Source: Streptomyces venezuelae ATCC 10712
GTDB taxonomy: Bacteria > Actinomycetota > Actinomycetes > Streptomycetales > Streptomycetaceae
Direction: 5' to 3'
Length of the DNA stretch: 64,000 bases
Assembly: GCF_008639165.1 (NCBI RefSeq)
Contig: NZ_CP029197.1
Location: forward strand, 682,001 to 746,000
Shown here piece after piece: positions 8,206-16,603 of the stretch; within the stretch, counting starts at the first letter, position 1; every line of letters begins with the position of its first letter. A model generated the notes under the pieces. That model searched no databases. It worked only from the letters and a program-made list of their open reading frames with translations, and had not been told where the DNA came from. The translations under genes were made by a program, and so were the position numbers.

Positions 8206-8251
8206 AAGGACGATTTTCGGCCATCAGCCGAGCACTCACGGCCGCACCACC

Positions 8252-8812
8252 TCACCACCAGTACGCGGGGTACCTCGGTGACGTGCGGCGGATGCGGGAA
8301 CCGGCGTACCCGGTCAGGACGAGGAGGACCGTGGAGCCGAAGAGAAGGGGGACGAACCGGGCCGCCTCCGGGGTCTGCAACACGATGACCACGGCCGTGG
8401 CACAGCCGGCGGAGTGCGGTGTGCGGGCAAGCGTGGTCAGCGCCAGCGTGGCGCCCGCCGCGACGGCCGCGGCCCACGCACTGCTCCCCGCCGCGGCGAG
8501 GGCGGCGTACCCCGCGGCGGCGCCGAGCAGATGCCCGACGACGACGCTGCGGGGCTGGGCCAGCGGCAGCGTGGGCGCGGCGTGCACGAGAGCGGCGCTG
8601 GCGGCCAGCGGGGGTATCAGGACCGGTTCGTGGATGACCGCGCCGATGGCGACCAGGGCCAACAGGACGGCCGTCGCCGCGCTCACGCTGTGGAACGCGG
8701 CGGCCGGGGTCGGCCTGGCCGGAGCCCGGCCGCCGAACCGCGGCGGGCGGGGACGTTCGACGGGGGCGTGGGCGTGGGCGTGCTCGGGACGCGAGGGGGC
8801 GTCGGTAGTCAT
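8252..8812 (-). CDS. HPP family membrane protein
   Basis: 186 aa from ATG 8812; a longer frame to 8938 is possible but its start lacks a ribosome site. A Pro/His-rich N-terminus (HAHAHAP) is followed by four hydrophobic segments. Between the first two is HEPVLIPPLAASAALVHAAP, and then LAQPRSVVVGHLLGAAAG; the conserved Pro-Pro and Gln-Pro-Arg pattern is that of HPP proteins. Some HPP proteins take part in nitrite transport, but there is no context for that here. It is divergent from the lanthipeptide synthetase gene. Confidence 0.78.
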   Translation of the reverse strand: MTTDAPSRPEHAHAHAPVERPRPPRFGGRAPARPTPAAAFHSVSAATAVLLALVAIGAVIHEPVLIPPLAASAALVHAAPTLPLAQPRSVVVGHLLGAAAGYAALAAAGSSAWAAAVAAGATLALTTLARTPHSAGCATAVVIVLQTPEAARFVPLLFGSTVLLVLTGYAGSRIRRTSPRYPAYWW

Positions 8813-9012
8813 GGGTGCTGTTTCCGTGGCAGGCGGCGAAGGGGGCGGTGGCGGTGGGGACGTCTTCGTATCGGGCTCTGTGATCGACAGCCGGCCCGGC
8901 CCCGCGCATCGCCGTGGTGCGGCGGCGCGACCGCCCACGACTCTAACCTGCGGTTTTGCGGCGGTATGACGGGGGGTGGCGCACCCCGTACCGGCGGCTG
9001 AAACCGATCGCC

Positions 9013-9041
9013 TGCCGACCGCATGCCGATCCCATGCCGAC
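9013..9041 (+). promoter_or_regulatory. three phased heptamer direct repeats upstream of LanKC
   Basis: TGCCGAC, TGCCGAT and TGCCGAC begin at 9013, 9024 and 9035, each separated by 4 bases, an exact 11-base period. This heptamer-plus-four spacing is that of SARP activator binding sites in Streptomyces. They lie 83 bases upstream of the synthetase GTG at 9124, within the 311-base divergent gap to the HPP gene (8813-9123). No other clear signal was seen in that gap, and no SARP gene is in the window. Confidence 0.45.
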
Positions 9042-9123
9042 GGCGAACCGTTTCCATACCCGCCGGCCCTAGCGTCCGGGACGGCCGGTGTGGCCGCCCG
9101 TCCCCATCCCGCGAGGAGATCCC

Positions 9124-12033
9124 GTGCTCGAAGGCTTCGGCGAGGCGCTCGCGGACCCGGAGTACTACCTGCCGCTGACCAGCGTGGCCGACCCCGGGCC
9201 GCGTTTCACCCCCGGCGTGGTGCCGGCGGGCGCGCGGGGCGCGGCCCAGGGCGTCTGGACGGCCTGGGCGGGCGCGCGGACCGGGCTCGCCGAGCAGGGC
9301 TGGAAGATCCACGTGTCCGCGCGACTGGACCGGGCGCAGCACGTCCTCGACACGGTCGCCGCGATCTGCTTCTCCGAAGGCGTGCCGTTCAAGCACCTGA
9401 GCGCCCGGCTCTTCTTCCTGTTCGTCCATCACAAGCACGCCGCGCGGGCCCAGGCGGGCAAGTTCTGCGTCGTCTACCCGCCGGACACGGCGACCGCCCG
9501 CCGACTCCTCGAACGCCTGCGCGACGCGCTCGACGGGGAGGAGGGGCCGTACGTCCTCACCGACCGGCGCTTCCGCGACTCGCGGACGGTCCACTACCGC
9601 TACGGCTCCTTCGGCGGCCGCAGCCGGCTGCGAGCCGACGGCACCCGGGAGGGGCTGGTCCGCGACGGCTCCGGCCGCGAGGTCGCCGACCTGCGGCTGC
9701 CCGCCTTCCACCTGCCCGAGGGGATCACGGACCCGTTCGCCGAGCGGGAGGAACCGCCGCACTCGGGCCCGATCCTGATCCGCGACTACGAGGTGACCCG
9801 CGCGGTGCGCCTGAGCAACGCCGGGGGCTCGTACGAGGCACGGGACCGGCGTACGGGCCGCCCCGTCTTCCTGAAGGAGGCCCGCGCCCACAACGGTCTG
9901 GTCTTCGACGGCACCGACGCGCGGCAGCGGCTGCGGCACGAGCACCGCGTGCTGTGCGAGCTGCACGCGGCCGCGCCCGGGGTGGGCCCGGAGCCGCTGG
10001 ACCACTTCACGGAGTGGGAGCACGACTTCCTCGTCACCGAGTACGTGGCCGGGCAGCCGCTGGTGGGCTGGCTGAGCCGGTCCTCCCCCCTGGCCCGCGC
10101 CGACCGCACGGCCGCGTCCGTCGCCGCGTACTACGAGGCCTGCCGCGGTCTCCTCGCCGGCCTTGACGTCTCGCTGGAACGGGTGCACGCCGCCGGCTAC
10201 CGGTTCGGCGACCTCAGCCTGGGCAACGTCATGGTCACGGCGGCGGGCGGGGTCCGTCTGGTGGACTTCGAGGCGGCGTCCGCGCTGTCCGCGGCGCCCT
10301 CCGGGATCGGCACCCCGGGGTTCACGCCGCCGCCCGGACTGGTCCGGGCCGACAGCGATCCGCTGCTGCACGACCGGTACGGCATGTCGGCGGTCGCGTT
10401 CGCCTTCCTGGCGCCGCTCCACGAGCTCGCCCGCCACGCGCCCGCCAACCTCGCGCTGCTGCACCGCGACCTGGCGGACGTGGCTCCGCCCCCGGATCTG
10501 TGGGAGCGGGCCACCGCCTTCCACCGGATGGGGCGGGGTACGGCAGACCCGACGGGGCGGCAGGCGATAGACCGGACGGGACCGTCGGCAGAGAACCTGG
10601 CGGAACCGTCGGCACCGGACCTGACCGGATCGTCGGCACCGGTCCCGACGGGGCGGCTGGCACCGGACCCGCCGGGACCGTCCGCAGAGGACCTGACGGG
10701 ACGGCCGGCACCGGACCTGACAGGACCGCCGTCACCGGACCCGACGGAACCGTCCGCAGAGGACCTGACCGAACCCCCGGCACCGAACCTGACCGGACCC
10801 CCGGCACCGGACCCGAAGCCGCGGTCGGCACCGGCCCGGACGGGGCGCCTGGCACGGGATGACCACGGCGCCGACCGCCCGCCCTCCCCCGCCGAGCTGG
10901 ACGCCGATCCGCGCGGCTGCCTCACCCGGCTGGCCGCGCAGGTGACCGCCGGGCTCCTGGCGACGGCCGACGCCGGCCGGCCGGAATGGGCCTTCCCTCC
11001 CTCGCCCGAGGCGTTCCGCACCAACACCGTGTGCCTGGCCTACGGCACGGCCGGGGTGGTGCACGCCCTGCGGCGCGCCGGGGCCGCGGTGCCGGAGGAG
11101 ATCCGCGAACGGCTGCGTCGCGACGCCCTGGCACAGCGCGGGGCGCTGCCCCCGGGACTGCTCGTCGGCACGGCCGGCCTCGCCCCGGTCCTGGCCGGTC
11201 TCGGCCTGCTCGACGAGGCCGTCGAACTGCTCGGGGACGCCGACGGCCACCCGCTCACCGCCTCCTGCGCCACGCTGGCCGGCGGCCTGGCCGGGGTCGG
11301 CCTCGGCTGGCTCGCCCTGCACCGGCTGACCGGGGACGGCGCCCACCTGGAGCGGGCCGCCGCGGCCGGGGAGCGCCTGCTGCGGACCCCCGACCTGCCG
11401 GCCGCCCTCGGTGAGCACGACGCCCGCGGGCTGCTGCACGGCCGCTCGGGGCTCGCTCTCTTCCTGCACCGCCTGGCCCGCGCCACCGGCGATGCCCGCT
11501 GCCTGGAGGCGGGTCGCGTCCTGCTCCACCAGGAGCTCGACCGGACGTTCCCGCTGGACGACGGCTCCCTGTCCGTCTCCGACGACGCACGGTTCAGCCG
11601 TGCCATGCCGTACCTGGCCACGGGCGCGGCCGGCGTCGCCGCGGTGCTCGGCCGTTACGTGGCCACCGCGCCGGACGAGCGCTGCGCCGAGGCGCTGCCG
11701 AGGCTGGTCGCCGGCGTCCGGGTCTCCTGCGCCACGAAGGAGGCGGGGCTGTACCGGGGTCTTGCGGGACTCTCCTGGTTCCTCACGGAGCACGCCGAGC
11801 TCACCGGGACGGCGGCGGCCCGCGCGGACGCCGTGCGCGCCGCGACCGGGCTGTGGAAGTACGCCGTCCCCCACCGGCGCGGCGTGCGCTTCCTCGGAGC
11901 GGGTTCGCAGCGGTTCACCGCCGATCTGTCCAGCGGCGGGGCCGGGGTGCTGCTGGCCCTCCACCGCCTGCTGACCGGCCCGTTCCTGGCGGAGCCCCAT
12001 CACGCGCGTCCCCCGGTCGCGGCCGTCGGCTGA
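9124..12033 (+). CDS. class III lanthipeptide synthetase (LanKC)
   Basis: 969 aa from GTG 9124, with AGGAG 5 bases upstream. Order of parts: N-terminal lyase-like domain (about 1-210, with HYRYGSFGGR), kinase-like domain (about 215-470; Lys near 249 in VFLKEAR, GDLSLGN as catalytic loop near 361, LVDFEAA near 378), a Pro/Thr/Asp repeat linker (about 480-578), and a LanC-like cyclase (about 590-965). The cyclase lacks the paired Cys zinc ligands: where zinc enzymes have Cys-His-Gly it reads LLHGRSG. That makes it class III rather than IV. It would phosphorylate and eliminate Ser/Thr in the precursor encoded at 12225, then cyclise with Cys. No exporter or protease gene is adjacent. Confidence 0.9.
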   Translation: MLEGFGEALADPEYYLPLTSVADPGPRFTPGVVPAGARGAAQGVWTAWAGARTGLAEQGWKIHVSARLDRAQHVLDTVAAICFSEGVPFKHLSARLFFLFVHHKHAARAQAGKFCVVYPPDTATARRLLERLRDALDGEEGPYVLTDRRFRDSRTVHYRYGSFGGRSRLRADGTREGLVRDGSGREVADLRLPAFHLPEGITDPFAEREEPPHSGPILIRDYEVTRAVRLSNAGGSYEARDRRTGRPVFLKEARAHNGLVFDGTDARQRLRHEHRVLCELHAAAPGVGPEPLDHFTEWEHDFLVTEYVAGQPLVGWLSRSSPLARADRTAASVAAYYEACRGLLAGLDVSLERVHAAGYRFGDLSLGNVMVTAAGGVRLVDFEAASALSAAPSGIGTPGFTPPPGLVRADSDPLLHDRYGMSAVAFAFLAPLHELARHAPANLALLHRDLADVAPPPDLWERATAFHRMGRGTADPTGRQAIDRTGPSAENLAEPSAPDLTGSSAPVPTGRLAPDPPGPSAEDLTGRPAPDLTGPPSPDPTEPSAEDLTEPPAPNLTGPPAPDPKPRSAPARTGRLARDDHGADRPPSPAELDADPRGCLTRLAAQVTAGLLATADAGRPEWAFPPSPEAFRTNTVCLAYGTAGVVHALRRAGAAVPEEIRERLRRDALAQRGALPPGLLVGTAGLAPVLAGLGLLDEAVELLGDADGHPLTASCATLAGGLAGVGLGWLALHRLTGDGAHLERAAAAGERLLRTPDLPAALGEHDARGLLHGRSGLALFLHRLARATGDARCLEAGRVLLHQELDRTFPLDDGSLSVSDDARFSRAMPYLATGAAGVAAVLGRYVATAPDERCAEALPRLVAGVRVSCATKEAGLYRGLAGLSWFLTEHAELTGTAAARADAVRAATGLWKYAVPHRRGVRFLGAGSQRFTADLSSGGAGVLLALHRLLTGPFLAEPHHARPPVAAVG
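10560..10857 (+). repeat. degenerate in-frame repeats in the LanKC linker
   Basis: The linker is built from 9- and 6-residue units such as PSAEDLTGR, PAPDLTGPP and SPDPTE. Two consecutive 24-residue blocks starting PSAEDLTG and PSAEDLTE align along their whole length, a 72-base higher-order repeat. The region probably forms a flexible spacer between kinase and cyclase and would be expected to vary in length between strains. Confidence 0.8.
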
Positions 12034-12224
12034 CGGCGTCGGGCGCGCGTCCCATGAACGCCTCGGCCCGGCGGCGGGCGACTCCGCCGGGCCGAGGTAC
12101 CCGGGTGCCGACCGGCATCGCCCGAGCTTCGCGCCGGCGCGAGGAGATCGGCGGCACCCGAGAAGAAACCGGCACCACCCGAGAAAGAAACCGGCACCAC
12201 CCCCGAGTAGAAGCGGAGAGCACC

Positions 12225-12338
12225 ATGACTCAGATCCTCGCGCTCCAGACCCTGGACACCGAGCCGGAGGCCTGTTCCCTGCCGCCCTGCTTCAGCGTCG
12301 CCTGGAGCATCAGCGACATCTTCCCCGAGCCGATGTAA
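12225..12338 (+). CDS. class III lanthipeptide precursor peptide, 37 aa
   Basis: Starts at ATG 12225 with GGAG 6 bases upstream and encodes 37 residues. The leader contains ILALQTLD, which matches the I/L-x-x-L-Q element recognised by class III synthetases. The C-terminal part carries Cys17, Ser18, Cys22, Ser24, Ser28 and Ser30 as possible ring residues, around PPCFSVAWS. Both Cys lie before most Ser, unlike the usual Ser-x-x-Ser-x(n)-Cys labionin pattern. It lies 191 bases after the LanKC gene and is followed by a terminator. The precursor call rests on position, leader motif and residue content. Confidence 0.8.
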   Translation: MTQILALQTLDTEPEACSLPPCFSVAWSISDIFPEPM

Positions 12339-12357
12339 CGCACCGATCCCCGGGAGG

Positions 12358-12390
12358 GCCGGGGCCGGTGGCCCTGCCACCGGCCCCGGC
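12358..12390 (+). terminator. terminator of the class III lanthipeptide locus
   Basis: Perfect 14-base stem (GCCGGGGCCGGTGG at 12358-12371 with its complement at 12377-12390) and a 5-base loop, 20 bases after the precursor stop. Confidence 0.8.
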
Positions 12391-12501
12391 CCGGTTCGTG
12401 CGCCACGCCCTCCGGCCGCCGTGTCAGGCGGTGCGTCCCGGGTAGCCGCGCCTCATCGAGGGTGTGGCGCCGTCGGCGCCGCGCGGCGGAGAGGGGCAGC
12501 T

Positions 12502-14910
12502 GTGAGGCGCAATCCGTTGGTGCTGTCCGACGAGCGGATCGCCGACCCGTGGGGGCGTCGCACCCCCTACGGCCGGGGCGGTCGGTGGCCCGAGCGCACG
12601 GACTCCTGCCTGGCCGAGGGGGTGGCCGAGGAGGACGTCGACGCGTGGGTACGAGCGGCGTCGCTCCTGCATTCCGACGGTGACGCGATGGACATCGCCG
12701 TCCGGGACGGGCGGATCGTCGGAGTACGCGGCCGGGCCGGCGACCGTGTCAACCGCGGGCGGCTTGAGCCGAAGGACCTGTACGCGTGGCAGGCCAACGG
12801 CTCCGCGGACCGGCTGACCCGGCCGCTGATCCGCGAGGGCACGCGCCTCGTCGAGACCGACTGGCCCACGGCGATGGGGCGCGTCGTCGCCAGGTCGCGG
12901 GAGCTCATCGACTCCCAGGGACCGAAGTCGGTCGCGTTCTACACCTCCGGCCAGCTCTTCCTGGAGGAGTACTACACGCTGGCCGTCCTCGCCCGCGCCG
13001 GGATCGGCACCCCTCACCTGGACGGCAACACCCGCCTGTGCACGGCGACGGCGGCGGAGGCGCTGAAGGAGTCCTTCGGCAGCGACGGCCAGCCCGGCTC
13101 GTACGAGGACATCGACCACGCGGACGCGATCGCCCTGTTCGGGCACAACATCGCCGAGACGCAGGTCGTCCAGTGGATGCGGATCCTGGACCGGCTGGAA
13201 GGGGACCGGCCGCCCCGTCTGCTGTGCGTGGACCCGCGGCTCACCCCGGTGGCGCGCCGGGCGGACGTCCACCTCGCGCCGCGGCTCGGCACCAATGTGG
13301 CGCTGCTGAACGCCCTGCTGCACGAGGTCGTCCGGCGCGGCTGGACCGACCCCGGGTACATCGCCCGGTGCACGGTCGGGTTCGACGCCCTGTGCGCGCA
13401 GGTCGAGCCGTGCACGCCTCGGTGGGCCGCCGGCATCTGCGACGTACCGGCGGCGGCGATCGAGGAGGCCGCCGAGCTGGTGGGCACCGCCGACCGGCTG
13501 CTGTCGACCGTGCTCCAGGGGTTCTACCAGGCCAACCAGGCGACCGCCGCCGCCGTCCAGGTCGACAACCTGCATCTGATCCGCGGCATGCTCGGCCGTC
13601 CCGGGGCGGGGGTCCTCCAGATGAACGGGCAGCCCACCGCGGAGAACACCCGCGAGTGCGGGGCCGACGGCGACCTGCCGGGCTTCCGGAACTGGCAGAA
13701 CGAGGACCACGTGGCCGACCTCGCGCGGGTCTGGAACGTCGACCCGTCGGCCATCCCCCACGACGCGCCGCCCACCCACGCCATGGAGATCTTCCGGCTG
13801 GCGGAGCAGGGCGCGGTGCGGATGCTGTGGATCAGCGCCACCAACCCGGCCGTGTCCCTGCCCGACCTGGCGCGGATCCGCGCCGTCCTCTCCCGGGAGG
13901 GCCTGTTCACGGTGGTCCAGGACCTGTTCCTGACCGAGACGGCGCAGTTCGCCGACGTGGTGCTGCCCGCCGCGACGTGGGGCGAGAAGACGGGCACCTT
14001 CACCAACGCCGACCGTACGGTCCACCTGTCCGAGAAGGCGGTCGAGCCGCCCGGCGAGGCCCGGCCCGACCTGGACATCTTCCTCGACTACGCGGCCCGG
14101 ATGGGCTTCGAGGACAAGGACGGCGGCCGCCTGGTCCACTGGAGCGGCCCCGAGGAGGCCTTCGAGGCGTGGAAGCGGTGCAGTGCCGGACGTCCCTGCG
14201 ACTACACCGGCCTGACGTACGCGAAGCTCCGCGGCCCGAGCGGCATCCAGTGGCCGTGCACCGAGGACGCCCCGGACGGCACGGACCGCCTCTACGGTGA
14301 CGGCGTGTCGTGGGCCCACCCGGACCTGTGCGAGACGTACGGGAAGGACCTGGTGACCGGCGAGCCGCTGGGTGAGGAGTGGTACCGGTCGACGAACCCG
14401 GACGGCAAGGCGCTGATCAGGGCCGCCCCGTACGTCCAGCCGCGGGAGTGGCCGGACGAGGAGCACCCCTTCCAGCTGACCACCGGACGCACCCTGTACC
14501 ACTTCCACACCCGTACCAAGACGGGACGGGTGCCGCAGCTCGCGGACGCCGCGCCGGACGTGTGGGTCCAGATCGCGGCCTCCGACGCGTCCCGCCTCGG
14601 GCTCGCGGAGGGCGATCTCGTCGAGGTCACCACCCGGACCGGCGCGCTCCGCGGCAGGCTTCGGATCGGGTCGATGCGCCCGGGTGTGCTGTTCCTGCCG
14701 TTCCACTACGGGTACTGGGACACCCCGGGCGGCCGCTCCCCCGCCCCGGGCGCGCCCGGGCGGGCCGTGAACGAGGTGATCCCCACCGCCTGGGACCCGG
14801 TGTCCAAGCAGCCGCAGTTCAAGACCGCCGCGGCCGCCCTGACCCTGGTCGCACCGGCGCCCCGCAAGCCCCAGGAGGGAGGACGGGATACGGCCCGGCC
14901 CACGGGGTAG
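12502..14910 (+). CDS. molybdopterin oxidoreductase without N-terminal iron-sulfur motif
   Basis: 802 aa from GTG 12502, behind GGAGAGGGG. The body is that of the formate dehydrogenase / assimilatory nitrate reductase family: YTSGQLFLEEYY, NGQPTAENTRECGADGDLPGF, VLPAATWGEKTGTFTNADR, and a C-terminal molydopterin-binding domain with TGRTLYHFHTRTKTGR. The CxxCxxxC-type cluster that normally opens these enzymes (ligating a 4Fe-4S centre) is absent; the N-terminus instead runs WGRRTPYG to an IAVRDGRIVGVRG strand. I recall Streptomyces homologues with the same layout, so this is probably a family trait. Substrate is not assignable. The next gene encodes a flavodoxin-like reductase, a possible electron partner. 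Confidence 0.82.
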   Translation: MRRNPLVLSDERIADPWGRRTPYGRGGRWPERTDSCLAEGVAEEDVDAWVRAASLLHSDGDAMDIAVRDGRIVGVRGRAGDRVNRGRLEPKDLYAWQANGSADRLTRPLIREGTRLVETDWPTAMGRVVARSRELIDSQGPKSVAFYTSGQLFLEEYYTLAVLARAGIGTPHLDGNTRLCTATAAEALKESFGSDGQPGSYEDIDHADAIALFGHNIAETQVVQWMRILDRLEGDRPPRLLCVDPRLTPVARRADVHLAPRLGTNVALLNALLHEVVRRGWTDPGYIARCTVGFDALCAQVEPCTPRWAAGICDVPAAAIEEAAELVGTADRLLSTVLQGFYQANQATAAAVQVDNLHLIRGMLGRPGAGVLQMNGQPTAENTRECGADGDLPGFRNWQNEDHVADLARVWNVDPSAIPHDAPPTHAMEIFRLAEQGAVRMLWISATNPAVSLPDLARIRAVLSREGLFTVVQDLFLTETAQFADVVLPAATWGEKTGTFTNADRTVHLSEKAVEPPGEARPDLDIFLDYAARMGFEDKDGGRLVHWSGPEEAFEAWKRCSAGRPCDYTGLTYAKLRGPSGIQWPCTEDAPDGTDRLYGDGVSWAHPDLCETYGKDLVTGEPLGEEWYRSTNPDGKALIRAAPYVQPREWPDEEHPFQLTTGRTLYHFHTRTKTGRVPQLADAAPDVWVQIAASDASRLGLAEGDLVEVTTRTGALRGRLRIGSMRPGVLFLPFHYGYWDTPGGRSPAPGAPGRAVNEVIPTAWDPVSKQPQFKTAAAALTLVAPAPRKPQEGGRDTARPTG

Positions 14911-14919
14911 CCGGATCAC

Positions 14920-15549
14920 ATGGACACCACATCCGGAACCACACCGCTGCGCGCTGTCGCGCTGGTCTGCACGCTCTCCCCGTCGCCGAAACCCTCGAGC
15001 TCCCAGCTGCTGGCGGAGCAGACCATGGCCGCGCTGGCCGATCACGGCGTCACCGGGAAGGTCATCCGGATCGCCGACCACGACGTCAAACCGGGCGTCG
15101 GGGTCGACATGGGAGACGGCGACGCCTGGCCGGAGATCCGCGACACCATCCTGGGCTGCGACATCCTGATCCTGTCCACCCCCATCTGGCTCGGCCACCC
15201 CTCCAGCATCGCCCAGCGGGTCCTGGAGCGCCTCAACGCCGAGCTGGGCGAGAGCGACGACGAAGGCCGCATGCTCACCTACGGCAAGGCCGCGGCCGTC
15301 TGTGTCGTCGGCAACGAGGACGGCGCCCATCACGTCAGCGCCGAACTGTTCCAGGGCCTCAACGACGTCGGGTTCTCCATCGCCCCGAACGCCGTCACCT
15401 ACTGGGTCGGCGAGGCGATGCAGGGCACCGACTACCAGGACCTCGACAAGACCCCGGAGAAGACGGCCGCGACGACCAGGACCCTCGCCGTGAACACCGC
15501 GCACCTCGCGCGCCGCCTCAAGAGCGCTCCGTACCCGCCCTCGTCCTGA
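14920..15549 (+). CDS. flavodoxin-like NAD(P)H-dependent oxidoreductase
   Basis: 209 aa. The flavodoxin fold is visible: a first strand ending CTLSPSPKPSSSQLLAE as the phosphate-binding loop for FMN, ILSTPIWLGHPSS as the second FMN loop, and VVGNEDGAHH as the third. It is likely to be a soluble FMN-binding reductase. It starts 9 bases after the molybdopterin oxidoreductase stop, so the two are probably co-transcribed. Confidence 0.82.
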   Translation: MDTTSGTTPLRAVALVCTLSPSPKPSSSQLLAEQTMAALADHGVTGKVIRIADHDVKPGVGVDMGDGDAWPEIRDTILGCDILILSTPIWLGHPSSIAQRVLERLNAELGESDDEGRMLTYGKAAAVCVVGNEDGAHHVSAELFQGLNDVGFSIAPNAVTYWVGEAMQGTDYQDLDKTPEKTAATTRTLAVNTAHLARRLKSAPYPPSS

Positions 15550-15586
15550 GACCGAGGCGATCGCCCCCCACTGATCGCGTACTGCC

Positions 15587-16588
15587 ATGACCCCGGACGA
15601 AGCCCTGCGGCGGATCGCCTTCCTCCTCGAATGGCGCGGGGCGTCCCCGTACCGGGTGCGGGCCTTCCACACGGCGGCCGACGCCGTCCGTGAGCTGCCG
15701 CCGGGCCCGGTGGACTCCGCGCGGGTCGCGCGGCTGCGCGGGGTGGGCCCGGTCACCGCCGAGGTGATCGCCCAGGCGTCGAGCGGAGCGGTACCGAGCT
15801 ACCTCGCCCGTCTGCAGGCCGAAGCCGACCCGGGCGCCCTCGCCGGCTGGGACCTCGCGGCCGCGAGCACCGGGGACTGCCACCTGCACTCCGACTGGTC
15901 GGACGGCGGCAGCCCGCTGGAGGACATGGCCGACGCCGCCCTGGCCCTCGGCCACCGGTGGGCCGTGCTCACCGACCATTCGCCACGGCTGACGATCGCC
16001 CACGGGCTGAGCGCCGAACGGCTCGAACGCCAGCTGGAGGCCGTGGCCGCCGTGAACTCCCGGACGGGTCCGGACTTCCGGCTGCTCACCGGCATCGAGT
16101 GCGACATCCTCGAGGACGGCTCGCTCGACCAGGACGAGGACCTGCTCGGCCGGCTCGACATCGTCGTGGCGTCGGTGCACTCCAAGCTCCGCTCGGAACC
16201 GGAACCGATGACCGCCCGTATGGTGGCCGCGGTGCGCAATCCGCACGTCGACGTGCTGGGTCACTGCACGGGTCGCATCATCACCGGCCGGGGGCGTCCG
16301 CAGTCCCGCTTCGACGCCGACGCGGTGTTCGCCGCGTGCGCGGAGGGCGGTACGGCGGTGGAGATCAACTGCCGGCCCGAGCGACGCGACCCGCCGGACG
16401 ACCTGCTCGCGCGTGCCGCCGCCGCGGGCTGCCGCTTCGCCGTGGACACCGACGCCCACGCCCCCGAACAGCTGCGCTGGCAGAGCACGGGGTACGCGCG
16501 GGCGGCGCGGATCGGGCTCGGAGGGGACCGGCTGATCACGACCTGGCCGCTCGAGCGGCTGCTGACCGGCAGGAGCGGCCAGTCGTGA
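15587..16588 (+). CDS. PolX-like helix-hairpin-helix plus PHP domain protein
   Basis: 333 aa. Residues 1-85 hold helix-hairpin-helix elements (RLRGVGPVTAEVIAQ) like those of the family X polymerase DNA-binding part. From about residue 95 a PHP phosphoesterase domain begins: CHLHSDWSDG, LTDHSPR, GIECDIL, VASVHSK, HCTGR and a final TDAHAPEQL supply the His/Asp/Glu metal ligands. The polymerase palm of full PolX is missing, so this is a shortened form probably acting as a DNA-end or 3' phosphatase/exonuclease. It ends 15 bases before the convergent alcohol dehydrogenase gene. Confidence 0.82.
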   Translation: MTPDEALRRIAFLLEWRGASPYRVRAFHTAADAVRELPPGPVDSARVARLRGVGPVTAEVIAQASSGAVPSYLARLQAEADPGALAGWDLAAASTGDCHLHSDWSDGGSPLEDMADAALALGHRWAVLTDHSPRLTIAHGLSAERLERQLEAVAAVNSRTGPDFRLLTGIECDILEDGSLDQDEDLLGRLDIVVASVHSKLRSEPEPMTARMVAAVRNPHVDVLGHCTGRIITGRGRPQSRFDADAVFAACAEGGTAVEINCRPERRDPPDDLLARAAAAGCRFAVDTDAHAPEQLRWQSTGYARAARIGLGGDRLITTWPLERLLTGRSGQS

Positions 16589-16603
16589 ACGACGGCCTGG
16601 CCG

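Noticed and set aside
12424..15756. 1110-codon open frame on the minus strand
   Set aside because: It lies antisense to the molybdopterin oxidoreductase and flavodoxin-like genes, which have clear motifs; long antisense frames are common in very GC-rich DNA.
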